Shown in pieces: positions 13,954 through 21,423 of a stretch of 21,473 nucleotides of DNA. Numbering within the stretch: position 1 is the stretch's first letter; every line of letters starts with the position of its first letter. The position numbers were made by a program, and so were the translations under genes. A model generated the notes under the pieces. The model saw only the letters and a program-made list of their open reading frames with translations, had not been told where the DNA came from and made no database searches. This DNA comes from an uncultured Clostridia bacterium (GTDB lineage: Bacteria > Bacillota > Clostridia > JAAYHZ01), in the NCBI GenBank assembly GCA_937894465.1, contig CALCRE010000220.1, forward strand, positions 1 through 21,473. Reading direction: 5' to 3'.

Positions 13954-15984
13954 ATGAAATGGTGGTATAACGAGCCACTTCTCATATCGGCCGTTCAATG
14001 TAAATTTGAAGATGACGACAGTTGGACACTTAACGAGTATGTAGCAAAAGCAGGATTTAACACAGAACAGCTTTTGCACTTAACCGCAAAAGGCCATATG
14101 GCTTACTACAACGAGGAAGCACATGGCAAAAAACTCGATGAATATTTACAACAGTCAAGAAAGTTGAATATTCGAGAAATTATTTATTACAATACTCATT
14201 GCTTGACACCGGATATTATAAAGGAGCATCCGGATTGGCAACAATTAAAACGGGATGGCACGCCGATTCCCGCATATAACATATATGCTCTTAATTGTGT
14301 TAACGGCGGTTGGTTTGATGATTTTGCCAAAAATATAGAGCAATTGTGCAAGCATGACATAGACGGTATCTTTTTAGACGGACCTGTAATGAGGGAAGTA
14401 GGATGTTATTGTGATACATGCCAAAAGATATTTAAAGAACGGTTTGGAAAATCCATCTATGATGCCACTCATATGGAGCTACAAACCATGAGGGTGGATT
14501 CGGTGACCGAATACATAAAAAAGACTAATAAAATTGTAAAAAGCATAAATCCCAATATCCTTCTATATCTGAACAATTCAGCGCTACGACCGGACATTAC
14601 GGGTAGCAACAGTAGAAAGGTTGAGCCGTATGTAGATATGCTCGGTGCCGAGGGTGGCTTTATTCGTGCAGACCATAAAACATCACTATGGGCAGTCAGT
14701 TCCAAAGCAAAGCATCTTGAAACGGTGGCAAAGGGCAAGCCGAGGGTTACTTTTGTATTGGGAAATCAATCAGCTTTGGCCTATTACATGCATAATCCTG
14801 TCGAAACAACCATTTTATATGCCCAATCTTTTGCAAACGGAGCAAATGTATGGTATGGCATGAGCGGGTCTGCTTCACAATTTAAAGATTCGGAAGGTAG
14901 CAAAGCATCAATCGGATTCAATCGTTTCGTCGCTGAACATAAAGATCTTTTTCAACAATCAAATTCTGTGGCAAACGTTGCATTGCTGTGGTCTCAAGAG
15001 ACGGCTAACAACTATTCTTCAAGTGTAGAGCAGAGTGACTTTACAGCTGAAAAAGCTGCAAGCTTCAAAGAGCGTGGTGATCACTACACTGAGTTGATGA
15101 GCTTTTATGACATGCTCGCACGTGAGCATATCCAATTTGATATCATAGATGAGATATCTGTGCTAGAGAATCTTGAAAAATACCGTTTAATCATACTTCC
15201 GAATTGTGCTTGCCTGAGTGACCAAACAGCAGAAGCGTTAAAGAGGTACGTCAAAGCCGGCGGAAACCTGTGCTCGACATTTGACACCGGTTTTTATGAC
15301 GAGCAAGGCCGATTCTCAACAGAACCAAAACTTTCGGAACTCCAAGGTGTTGAAAGCGTTGAAGGTTTGGTGAAATATCCGTCTAACGGAACGGCTTATC
15401 AAAGAAGGAGTGATTGTGATTGGTTGTTTAAGGATATAAAGCCTGAAGTTTTACCGAACCCATTGCTCAGTGTAAAGTGTATACCGACAGAACAATCGCA
15501 AGTTGTATCCGTTTCGTTAGATCCTATGACCAGTGTTTACACCGCTTTGCCGGACAAAGGATTCCCGGGGATTATTTTGAATCAATGCGGAAAAGGGAAT
15601 AGTGTTTACTTCACCGGTAATATTGGCATTTGTTATGCTGACCGCTCTCATCCGGATTTTTCTAAGATGATTCGAAACATTGTGTCCTATTATGCTTCGC
15701 CAATGGTGGAAACAGATTGCTTAGGTTCCGTGGAAATGGTTTTGCGCAAACAAGAGGACCGTTACTTATTGCACCTGATAAATTTAACCGGGGAAATGAC
15801 CAGGCCTATGAACCGAATTGTGCCTTTACAAAACATTCATATCTGTGTGCAAGTTCCTGATGGCTTGTCCGTTAGTGCAATCAGAGGCGGAAAAGTACTG
15901 GAACCTTTGATAAAAGAGAACGAATTGAGCTTTACGTTATCTCAACTCAATGATTATGAAGTGGTTGTCATGACAACTAAATAA
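13954..15984 (+). CDS. Putative glycoside hydrolase, GHL6-like with trimerisation domain
   Basis: 676 residues, no signal peptide. The N-terminal barrel (1-330) has DGIFLDGPVM (137-146) followed by CYCDTCQKIFKERFG (151-165), a pattern of hypothetical glycosyl hydrolase family 6 (PF14871); D142 is a candidate catalytic residue. Residues 340-480, with LILPNCACLSDQTAEALKRY, resemble the glutamine-amidotransferase-like trimerisation domain of GH42 beta-galactosidases, and the end is beta-rich. It should act in the cytoplasm on small imported glycosides. AAGGGGG stands about 8 bases before the ATG. The gene follows the amidohydrolase after 79 bp that hold element B. The family assignment is from memory of motifs; the substrate is unknown. 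Confidence 0.75.
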   Translation: MKWWYNEPLLISAVQCKFEDDDSWTLNEYVAKAGFNTEQLLHLTAKGHMAYYNEEAHGKKLDEYLQQSRKLNIREIIYYNTHCLTPDIIKEHPDWQQLKRDGTPIPAYNIYALNCVNGGWFDDFAKNIEQLCKHDIDGIFLDGPVMREVGCYCDTCQKIFKERFGKSIYDATHMELQTMRVDSVTEYIKKTNKIVKSINPNILLYLNNSALRPDITGSNSRKVEPYVDMLGAEGGFIRADHKTSLWAVSSKAKHLETVAKGKPRVTFVLGNQSALAYYMHNPVETTILYAQSFANGANVWYGMSGSASQFKDSEGSKASIGFNRFVAEHKDLFQQSNSVANVALLWSQETANNYSSSVEQSDFTAEKAASFKERGDHYTELMSFYDMLAREHIQFDIIDEISVLENLEKYRLIILPNCACLSDQTAEALKRYVKAGGNLCSTFDTGFYDEQGRFSTEPKLSELQGVESVEGLVKYPSNGTAYQRRSDCDWLFKDIKPEVLPNPLLSVKCIPTEQSQVVSVSLDPMTSVYTALPDKGFPGIILNQCGKGNSVYFTGNIGICYADRSHPDFSKMIRNIVSYYASPMVETDCLGSVEMVLRKQEDRYLLHLINLTGEMTRPMNRIVPLQNIHICVQVPDGLSVSAIRGGKVLEPLIKENELSFTLSQLNDYEVVVMTTK

Positions 15985-16014
15985 AACTTTAAAACAGATA
16001 GAAAGGCGGTGGCA

Positions 16015-16048
16015 CCCGGTTTTTCTTTTAATCAGCAGGAAAACCGGG
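16015..16048 (+). other. Hairpin between ribosome binding site and start of the GH-A gene
   Basis: CCCGGTTTTTC (16015-16025) pairs with GGAAAACCGGG (16038-16048) over 11 positions with one G-T wobble. It stands between GAAAGG (16001-16006) and ATG 16057. It is not followed by a T tract, so it is more likely a translational element or an inserted repeat than a terminator. Confidence 0.45.
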
Positions 16049-16056
16049 TTACTATT

Positions 16057-18015
16057 ATGACCAGAACCATTCCTTTTCCGGCATATGCAGATGATGTACC
16101 CATCGATTTATCGTTTGTGTATGAGGATGAGAAACCTGCAGGCAAACACGGCTTTTTAAAAGCCGAAGGCGATCGGTTTGTTTTTGAGGACGGAACAGAA
16201 GCTTTCTTTTGGGGAACTAACTTTAACGGAGGAGCAAACTTTCCTGAATTTGAATATGCTGAAAAGGTAGCTAAACGTCTTTCAAAGATCGGTGTGAATC
16301 TGGTTCGTTTTCACCAACTCGACTCAGAATGGAACACACCGAACATTTATCAATTCACCAAAGGACAAAGAAAAGGCAACACATTAACGTTTGATCCGGA
16401 GAGTCTAAAGAGACTGGATTACCTCATTTTCTGTCTAAAAAAAGAAGGTATATACTGTTATCTCGACATATTTACCTATCGAAAATTCAAGGCTGATGAT
16501 GATGTTGAGAATGCTTTTGAACTCAAAGATGCAGCAAAGCCTTACTCAGGCTATAACAGAAGGATGATCGAATTACAGAAAAAAGCTGCATATGATTATT
16601 GGACACATGTGAATCCCTTTACCGGTCTTGCTTACAAGGATGATCCGGTTTTTGTGATGTGCGAGGTAGTCAATGAAAGTACTTTGTTTAATAATATTTC
16701 CGTAAAACCATATGATCATGAATTTCGATTATTGTTTAGTGAATGGCTGAAAGAAAAGAACATGATTTTCGATTGGGAACACTGTGACATTAATGGAAAA
16801 GATGCTGTACTCATTGATTTTAAAGTTAATTTGCAACAAAAGTATTACTTAGAAATGATCGAATATATGAGGGAAATTGGTGTGAAGATCCCCATAACAG
16901 GAACAAATCACACCATAAACAGTGCCAATTGCAAAGCTCAAACAGTTACTGACTTCTGTGACAATCATGTCTATTTCTATGATTGGAAATGGGGTGAAAA
17001 AGAAAAATACTGTATGAACAAAGCGATGACCCAATTATCTGAACGTGTTTTCGGAACTTTATCCCTTATGAGAGTATTTGACAAACCTTTTTTTGTTTCC
17101 GAGTGGGATATGCCTTGGCCAAATGAATATAGAGCGGAAAGTCCGTTGCTTTTTGCTGCCGTAGGCGCGCTTCAAGGTTGGTCTGGTTTCGCCATCCATA
17201 CTTATGCATACGGCACCCGTATTGAGTCCAAGAATATACTGGGCAAAGAAGCCTCTTCATCCTCCATCGGGGGAGTACCTTATAGGGAAGGCATTTTCAG
17301 CACATGGAACGACCCTGCAAAATTCGGCCTCTTTTATCATGCTGCTCTAATTACAAGACGCAAAGATGTATCTACGTCACCAAACAAAATAGCGATTAAA
17401 GTGGATACTTTATCTACCGCTATGAAACCTGCATTCAGACTATCGGCGGAAATGTCACAAATTGGTGCTTGTTATAGTGATAAAACGGAAATGTCGGTTG
17501 TATCGGAAAAAGAAATATTGGTGGATGAGAGTAAAGGTGAAGTGCGCTCTGATACAGGAGAAATGTATAGAAGTTGGGATAAAAATTTCGGAATTATCGA
17601 TTCTCCCAAAACAAAATGTGCATATGGATTTCTGCAAAAAAATTCACCGGTAGAGCTTAGGGGGTTAACCATATCTTCCAAAACAGACTTTGCTGTAATT
17701 GCTATGAGTTCTTTGACAAACGATGCGATTGAACACAGCAAGAATATTTTATTGACATCTGTAGGCAGAGCAATGAATACAGATGCGAAATTCGAAGGTG
17801 ACAAGATGCTTGATTACGGCAAACCACCGGTTTTAATTGAAGTCATTGAAGCGGATATACATTTGAAAACCCATCATAATGATTTAAGGGTATGGGCTGT
17901 GAATGCAGAAGGATTCTTTGTTGGAGTTGTGCCCACCCGATATGAAAACGGAGTGTTGAGTTTTGCACTTGGTAATGAATTTCCCAGTATGTATTACTTG
18001 ATCCAAGCTGAATGA
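16057..18015 (+). CDS. GH-A clan glycoside hydrolase (GH5/beta-galactosidase-like)
   Basis: 652 residues from ATG 16057, no signal peptide. A TIM barrel (about 30-420) carries the retaining clan GH-A pair: acid/base E207 in CEVVNEST and nucleophile E349 in FFVSEWDMPWP, with H86 and R84 in NLVRFHQLD earlier in the barrel. The C-terminal third is beta-rich. It hydrolyses a beta-glycosidic bond, possibly of a mannan-, glucan- or galactan-type sugar, but the family number within GH-A is not certain. The frame runs upstream to a GTG at 16009, but only 2 bases from GAAAGG; similarity starts near 16057. It ends the operon, and its stop lies 17 bp from the convergent radical SAM gene with no clear terminator. 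Confidence 0.8.
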   Translation: MTRTIPFPAYADDVPIDLSFVYEDEKPAGKHGFLKAEGDRFVFEDGTEAFFWGTNFNGGANFPEFEYAEKVAKRLSKIGVNLVRFHQLDSEWNTPNIYQFTKGQRKGNTLTFDPESLKRLDYLIFCLKKEGIYCYLDIFTYRKFKADDDVENAFELKDAAKPYSGYNRRMIELQKKAAYDYWTHVNPFTGLAYKDDPVFVMCEVVNESTLFNNISVKPYDHEFRLLFSEWLKEKNMIFDWEHCDINGKDAVLIDFKVNLQQKYYLEMIEYMREIGVKIPITGTNHTINSANCKAQTVTDFCDNHVYFYDWKWGEKEKYCMNKAMTQLSERVFGTLSLMRVFDKPFFVSEWDMPWPNEYRAESPLLFAAVGALQGWSGFAIHTYAYGTRIESKNILGKEASSSSIGGVPYREGIFSTWNDPAKFGLFYHAALITRRKDVSTSPNKIAIKVDTLSTAMKPAFRLSAEMSQIGACYSDKTEMSVVSEKEILVDESKGEVRSDTGEMYRSWDKNFGIIDSPKTKCAYGFLQKNSPVELRGLTISSKTDFAVIAMSSLTNDAIEHSKNILLTSVGRAMNTDAKFEGDKMLDYGKPPVLIEVIEADIHLKTHHNDLRVWAVNAEGFFVGVVPTRYENGVLSFALGNEFPSMYYLIQAE

Positions 18016-18032
18016 GTGGCATTCATGAATTA

Positions 18033-19226
18033 TTAATCCGGATCTTGAGCAAGACGGTTACGCAATTCAGGGGAGGATGATAATATATTTTCTCCTTTAT
18101 ATCGTCCATTACAAGTAATAAAGTAAATGCACCGTTTCAGCGGAATTCGCATTTTCCTTAACAGGTCATGGGTGACAATGCAATGCCTTCGTGCTTCTAT
18201 GATTCTTTTGGCGTAAGTGATACCGATCCCGGGAACGCGAAGTAAGGTTTCAAAATCAGCTTTATTCACTTCCACCGGGTACATCTGTAAATGACGAAGC
18301 GCCCAAGCGGCTTTGGGATCGATATCAGGTTCCAAAAACGGATGTGACTCGGGCGTCAAATCATCCGGTGTAAAATGATACAGCTGCAAAAGTCTGTCGG
18401 CTTGATACAATCTTGTCATACGCCACCGTGGTGTTTCGGTAAAGGAAAGGTTCTCGTTCTCATATCCTTTTGCCGGATGTGTGTAATGGAAAGCAGTATA
18501 GTATATTCTTTTTAGATGATATTTTTTATATAAGGCCTTAGATAAAATTATTATGGTTCGATCATCTTCATTCATGCTGCCTGCCATCAGTTGTGTTGTC
18601 TGAGATGTTGCGAAATCTCTTTTTTCATATTTTGCCTCGATTATCTGTTGAGCAATATCACTCATAGGTGTCATGATATTGCTTTTGTTCTTTTGCTTTG
18701 CAATCCGTTGATATCCTGAACTGTGAGCAACTTCAATATTGACGCTAAGGCGATTTGCATATTGTCCGGTTTTTGCAATTAACATTGGGTCAGCTCCCGG
18801 CATGATTTTGGCATGGATGAAATCCTTGTAACCTAAATCCTCGCGCATGATGCGCACACATTCAGCCAATAATTCTTGAGTATAGTCAGCATTCTTGTAT
18901 ATCGCCGAGGTGACAAACACACCGTGTCCGTTATTTTTCGCTGCATTGACCGACAATTGAGCTAATTCCTTCGGCGAGTTGCAATAATTAGGTCGTTCTT
19001 CACGACTACAACGACACCCGCAATAGGCACAATTGAAAATACATTTGCTTGCCAGAAACATCTTAGGAATTTTAGGCGGTTGATGCTGTCCTTTAATATC
19101 ATTAGCACAAAAAACGGCAGTACATTCGGCATCCAAATCATTGGTCACTTCATACTTAGCATCTTCCTCCATCATAAGGAGCTTATCGATGTTATTCAAC
19201 TCCTGCGGTATGTGTATGTTTGTCAT
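18033..19226 (-). CDS. Putative DNA modification/repair radical SAM protein
   Basis: 397 residues from ATG 19226. The iron-sulfur motif C62-x3-C66-x2-C69 (KCIFNCAYC) is followed by GCRCSREERPNYC; the C-terminal part has a helix-hairpin-helix VPGIGITYAKRIIEARR that suggests DNA binding. This architecture is the family annotated TIGR03916, normally paired with a uracil-DNA-glycosylase-like partner protein; the reaction is not known. That partner is not on either side here. The frame extends to 19436, but the family start (HIPQELNNIDKLLMMEEDAKYEV) and a promoter downstream of 19436 favour ATG 19226. The ribosome binding site is poor. Confidence 0.85.
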   Translation of the reverse strand: MTNIHIPQELNNIDKLLMMEEDAKYEVTNDLDAECTAVFCANDIKGQHQPPKIPKMFLASKCIFNCAYCGCRCSREERPNYCNSPKELAQLSVNAAKNNGHGVFVTSAIYKNADYTQELLAECVRIMREDLGYKDFIHAKIMPGADPMLIAKTGQYANRLSVNIEVAHSSGYQRIAKQKNKSNIMTPMSDIAQQIIEAKYEKRDFATSQTTQLMAGSMNEDDRTIIILSKALYKKYHLKRIYYTAFHYTHPAKGYENENLSFTETPRWRMTRLYQADRLLQLYHFTPDDLTPESHPFLEPDIDPKAAWALRHLQMYPVEVNKADFETLLRVPGIGITYAKRIIEARRHCIVTHDLLRKMRIPLKRCIYFITCNGRYKGENILSSSPELRNRLAQDPD

Positions 19227-19259
19227 AAGCTTGTTGTATGACCTGCCTTTCTTATGAAG

Positions 19260-19273
19260 TCCGGTTGACCGGA
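19260..19273. promoter_or_regulatory. Palindrome in the leader of the radical SAM gene
   Basis: TCCGGT and ACCGGA flank TG perfectly. It lies about 20 bases after the predicted minus-strand start and before ATG 19226, so it can be an operator or a small RNA hairpin. Confidence 0.35.
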
Positions 19274-19296
19274 TCAGGAACATTTGTTCTAGAATA

Positions 19297-19325
19297 AACA
19301 TACCATTGATATCATTGAAAGTCAA
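19297..19325 (-). promoter_or_regulatory. Promoter of the radical SAM gene
   Basis: Minus strand TTGACT (19320-19325), 17 bases, TATGTT (19297-19302). The start near 19290 supports ATG 19226 rather than the upstream extension of the frame. Confidence 0.55.
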
Positions 19326-19351
19326 TAAATTTGACGGAAAATATAAAAATG

Positions 19352-19381
19352 TTGGCATACTGTAAAGACTAATGGTATACT
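19352..19381 (+). promoter_or_regulatory. Promoter of the J-domain gene
   Basis: TTGGCA (19352-19357), 18 bases, TATACT (19376-19381). The start near 19388 gives a leader of about 78 bases. It is divergent from the radical SAM promoter, with the -35 boxes 26 bp apart. Confidence 0.6.
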
Positions 19382-19429
19382 TTATAGAATTACCAAAGAA
19401 ACTGTTACCCGATAGGGAAGAGGCAGCTG

Positions 19430-19456
19430 ATGCCAAATCTTAATAAGGACAGGTGA
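19430..19456 (+). CDS. Possible 8-codon leader peptide upstream of the J-domain gene
   Basis: AGGGAAGAGG is followed after 6 bases by ATG and the codons for MPNLNKDR, then TGA TGA. The frame is the same as that of the J-domain gene, whose ATG follows 9 bases after the first stop's end, and the stop overlaps that gene's weak ribosome binding site AGGTG. It may couple translation, or be an N-terminus cut off by stop codons. Confidence 0.35.
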   Translation: MPNLNKDR

Positions 19457-19465
19457 TGAATTCAT

Positions 19466-19918
19466 ATGACAAATTCATATTTTCAGGATGAAATAAAACG
19501 CAAAGTCAGGAAACTGAAAAAGGTAGAATTTAAAATTCGATTTAACCGGGATAAAGCACCGGATGATTCCCGAATCCGAATTGTTTGGGATGAGTTTTTT
19601 AACATAAATTCCAATAAACCCGGAATAGGCAAATATACGTTAGACATGTTGGCATCTTTAAGCAAAGAGGATTACATAAAAGTGATCAATGAGTTTTTCT
19701 TCAAAGTCTATGAGCAATACTATGCAGAAAATGCTTTGAGCAGGACTTTTGTAAAGGATACCAATAAGCTTGAACTATTGGGACTGCCTTATGATGCTGA
19801 TCAATATGCAATAAAAACAAAATTTCGTGAATTGGCCAAAGAATATCACCCCGACCATGGGGGGGATCAAGAAAAATTTGTATGGTTAATGGAGCTGTAC
19901 AAGGAATTAACCCGATAA
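19466..19918 (+). CDS. Small protein with C-terminal J domain
   Basis: 150 residues. Residues 100-150 form a J domain with the HPD motif at 128-130 (AKEYHPDHGGDQEKF), which stimulates the ATPase of a DnaK-type chaperone. Residues 1-95 are a helical, charged N-terminal part that I do not recognise. In classical DnaJ the J domain is N-terminal with G/F-rich and zinc regions; none of these are present, so this is a specialised co-chaperone that may bring a client to DnaK. The client is unknown. The gene is divergent from the radical SAM gene and is closed by a hairpin shared with the convergent gene. Confidence 0.8.
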   Translation: MTNSYFQDEIKRKVRKLKKVEFKIRFNRDKAPDDSRIRIVWDEFFNINSNKPGIGKYTLDMLASLSKEDYIKVINEFFFKVYEQYYAENALSRTFVKDTNKLELLGLPYDADQYAIKTKFRELAKEYHPDHGGDQEKFVWLMELYKELTR

Positions 19919-19920
19919 AA

Positions 19921-19947
19921 AACAGCAGGGCTGTTACTCCTGCTGTT
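19921..19947. terminator. Hairpin terminator between convergent genes
   Basis: AACAGCAGG (19921-19929) pairs perfectly with CCTGCTGTT (19939-19947) around 9 bases. On the minus strand it is followed by TTTTTTATC, a strong terminator for the gene ending at 19965; on the plus strand the T tract is weak. Confidence 0.75.
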
Positions 19948-19964
19948 ATAGTGCAATATTTCAT

Positions 19965-20486
19965 TTAATCTTCATCTAACTGCTCATCTAGCTCTTCATC
20001 TACAACGCTTTCGACCATAATGCGTATTTGAGTGGTAAGGTGCGTTTTTGTCCTAATATCCAGCGATTCATTTTCTGCAACTTTCTCTACAACACCGAGT
20101 GCTTTTAATTTCACACCATTCAAGTCAGGCTTTGAAGCGGTTACACACATCGTAAGTAAATCCGTCAAACGTATTAGTAAGTTTGAATTTGATTCTCTGC
20201 TTAGAATCGAGGTTCCGTCTTCACTTTTTTCAGTCATAAGAAAATTCATAAGTTTCTCTATTTGCTGTTCTATAAAAGATTTTTCATTAATCTGTTCTTT
20301 TTGATTCATAATTTGATCCGGCCTCTCATTAATATTTGCAGAAGGCTCATACAGACAGAAAAGCATGATTGTGTTTTCACCTATGTATTGTGCCCGGCCT
20401 TTTTTTACAAGTCCTTCTGCACGCTTCGGGTAAGTTGTTCCGTAATGACAATTATTTTGATCGACTACCGTTATGTTTTTTTCCAT
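19965..20486 (-). CDS. Conserved hypothetical protein with RRXRR-like N-terminal segment
   Basis: 173 residues from ATG 20486. The first 45 residues, with ITVVDQNNCHYGTTYPKRAE then GLVKKGRAQYI, resemble short segments of many clostridial hypothetical proteins and recall the RRXRR/PLMP region at the start of IscB-like proteins (V-x-D...P-x-R-A-x-x-L-x-x-x-G-x-A). No nuclease motif follows. Residues 60-173 are helical and charged, ending in DEELDEQLDED. GGAGGGGAG stands just before ATG 20486, and a promoter at 20548-20577 starts transcription close to 20541, so the upstream part of the frame is not used. Function unknown. Confidence 0.7.
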   Translation of the reverse strand: MEKNITVVDQNNCHYGTTYPKRAEGLVKKGRAQYIGENTIMLFCLYEPSANINERPDQIMNQKEQINEKSFIEQQIEKLMNFLMTEKSEDGTSILSRESNSNLLIRLTDLLTMCVTASKPDLNGVKLKALGVVEKVAENESLDIRTKTHLTTQIRIMVESVVDEELDEQLDED

Positions 20487-20547
20487 GGGTTTCTCCCCTC
20501 CGATAGTTTTTTGCCTATTTTTGTTATGAGCGGCAAGCTCCATTACC

Positions 20548-20577
20548 AGTATAAGCCAATGCGGAACAAGTCGTCAA
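20548..20577 (-). promoter_or_regulatory. Promoter of the conserved hypothetical gene
   Basis: Minus strand TTGACG (20572-20577), 18 bases, TATACT (20548-20553). The start near 20541 gives a leader of about 55 bases. It allows expression independent of the deacetylase gene upstream. Confidence 0.6.
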
Positions 20578-20582
20578 GCGTA

Positions 20583-21362
20583 TTATGGTTCTATTTTATT
20601 TATAAAGTCTTCTAATGTGTCTTCGCGGCGAATGGTGATACGCCTTAATTTATAGGGTCCGTCTTTTTCATTGTAAAATCCGGGGTTGGAGCATAATGCA
20701 ACTTGGTAATGCTCGGATAACAAGCGGATTAATGAGTCATTGTATCTCCCAAAGGGGTAGGACAATGCATAAACCGGTTTTCCCGCGATAGCTTCAAGGT
20801 TTGACTTGGACGTGATGTATTCTTTGTAATAATCCTTCTCGGGTGTTTTATACAAATCGCAATGACTTGCGGTATGGCATTGAAAAGATATCAGATCGGA
20901 CATTTTTTTTATTTGAGCTTGGCTCATATAACCGCTCCGATTTATGTTGTTGACGATCAACATTATGGTTGCTTTGAACCCGTATTCTTTTAAAATGGAA
21001 TAGGCTACAAGATAGTTGTCCCGATACCCGTCATCGAATGTAATGATAATTGGTTTTTTGTAATAGCGGGCAAGATGAATTTGATTTAGGTCCAAAGGAG
21101 TATAGTTGTTTTCCATAAGGTACTTCATTTGGCTGTTAAAATCACAACTTCTCACCGATAAGTACTCCAATCCTATGGGGTGGTCGCTGATCGAGTGATA
21201 CATAAGAATCGGAAGTACATGTTGCTCGGTTTTAATGATATTTTGTTCAAGCGAAATGATTCCGGTTGAACCGACCGCTTTCGCATTTATGACCATTATG
21301 TTAAGCGGTGATAATGTCATGACGGTTAAAAGTGTCGCAATTAATAAGGAGAGTTTTTTCAT
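20583..21362 (-). CDS. Secreted polysaccharide deacetylase (NodB homology domain)
   Basis: 259 residues. A signal peptide or membrane anchor is visible at residues 1-29 (KK, hydrophobic core, AKA). The NodB domain follows: metal-binding TFDDGY with D110 and D111, H163 and H167 in CHTASH, and YPFGRYN (202-208) near the active site. Such metal-dependent enzymes remove N-acetyl groups from peptidoglycan or related polymers at the cell surface; in spore formers some act in cortex formation. LPILMYHSIS (50-59) is the usual lead-in of this group. The ATG has only a weak AGGA about 13 bases upstream. The actual polymer is unknown. Confidence 0.88.
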   Translation of the reverse strand: MKKLSLLIATLLTVMTLSPLNIMVINAKAVGSTGIISLEQNIIKTEQHVLPILMYHSISDHPIGLEYLSVRSCDFNSQMKYLMENNYTPLDLNQIHLARYYKKPIIITFDDGYRDNYLVAYSILKEYGFKATIMLIVNNINRSGYMSQAQIKKMSDLISFQCHTASHCDLYKTPEKDYYKEYITSKSNLEAIAGKPVYALSYPFGRYNDSLIRLLSEHYQVALCSNPGFYNEKDGPYKLRRITIRREDTLEDFINKIEP

Positions 21363-21370
21363 ATATATAA

Positions 21371-21423
21371 ATATTATCCTGTTTAGTGTAAAGGCTAAAG
21401 TATTTGGTGATAAAGGATAATAT
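21371..21423. repeat. Inverted repeat upstream of the deacetylase gene
   Basis: ATATTATCC (21371-21379) and GGATAATAT (21415-21423) are perfect inverse copies 35 bp apart, just before the deacetylase start. They may be paired regulator sites; the minus-strand TAATAT is also a possible -10. The rest to 21473 is AT-rich and shows nothing else. Confidence 0.35.

Noticed and set aside
13949..13954. TATAAT next to REPIN B as a promoter for the GHL6-like gene
   Set aside because: It overlaps the start codon and is 26 bases from the nearest repeat-derived TGAGA box, so it cannot serve as a normal promoter.
16015..16048. Hairpin read as a transcription terminator after the GHL6-like gene
   Set aside because: No T tract follows the stem, and the next gene in the operon begins 9 bp later.
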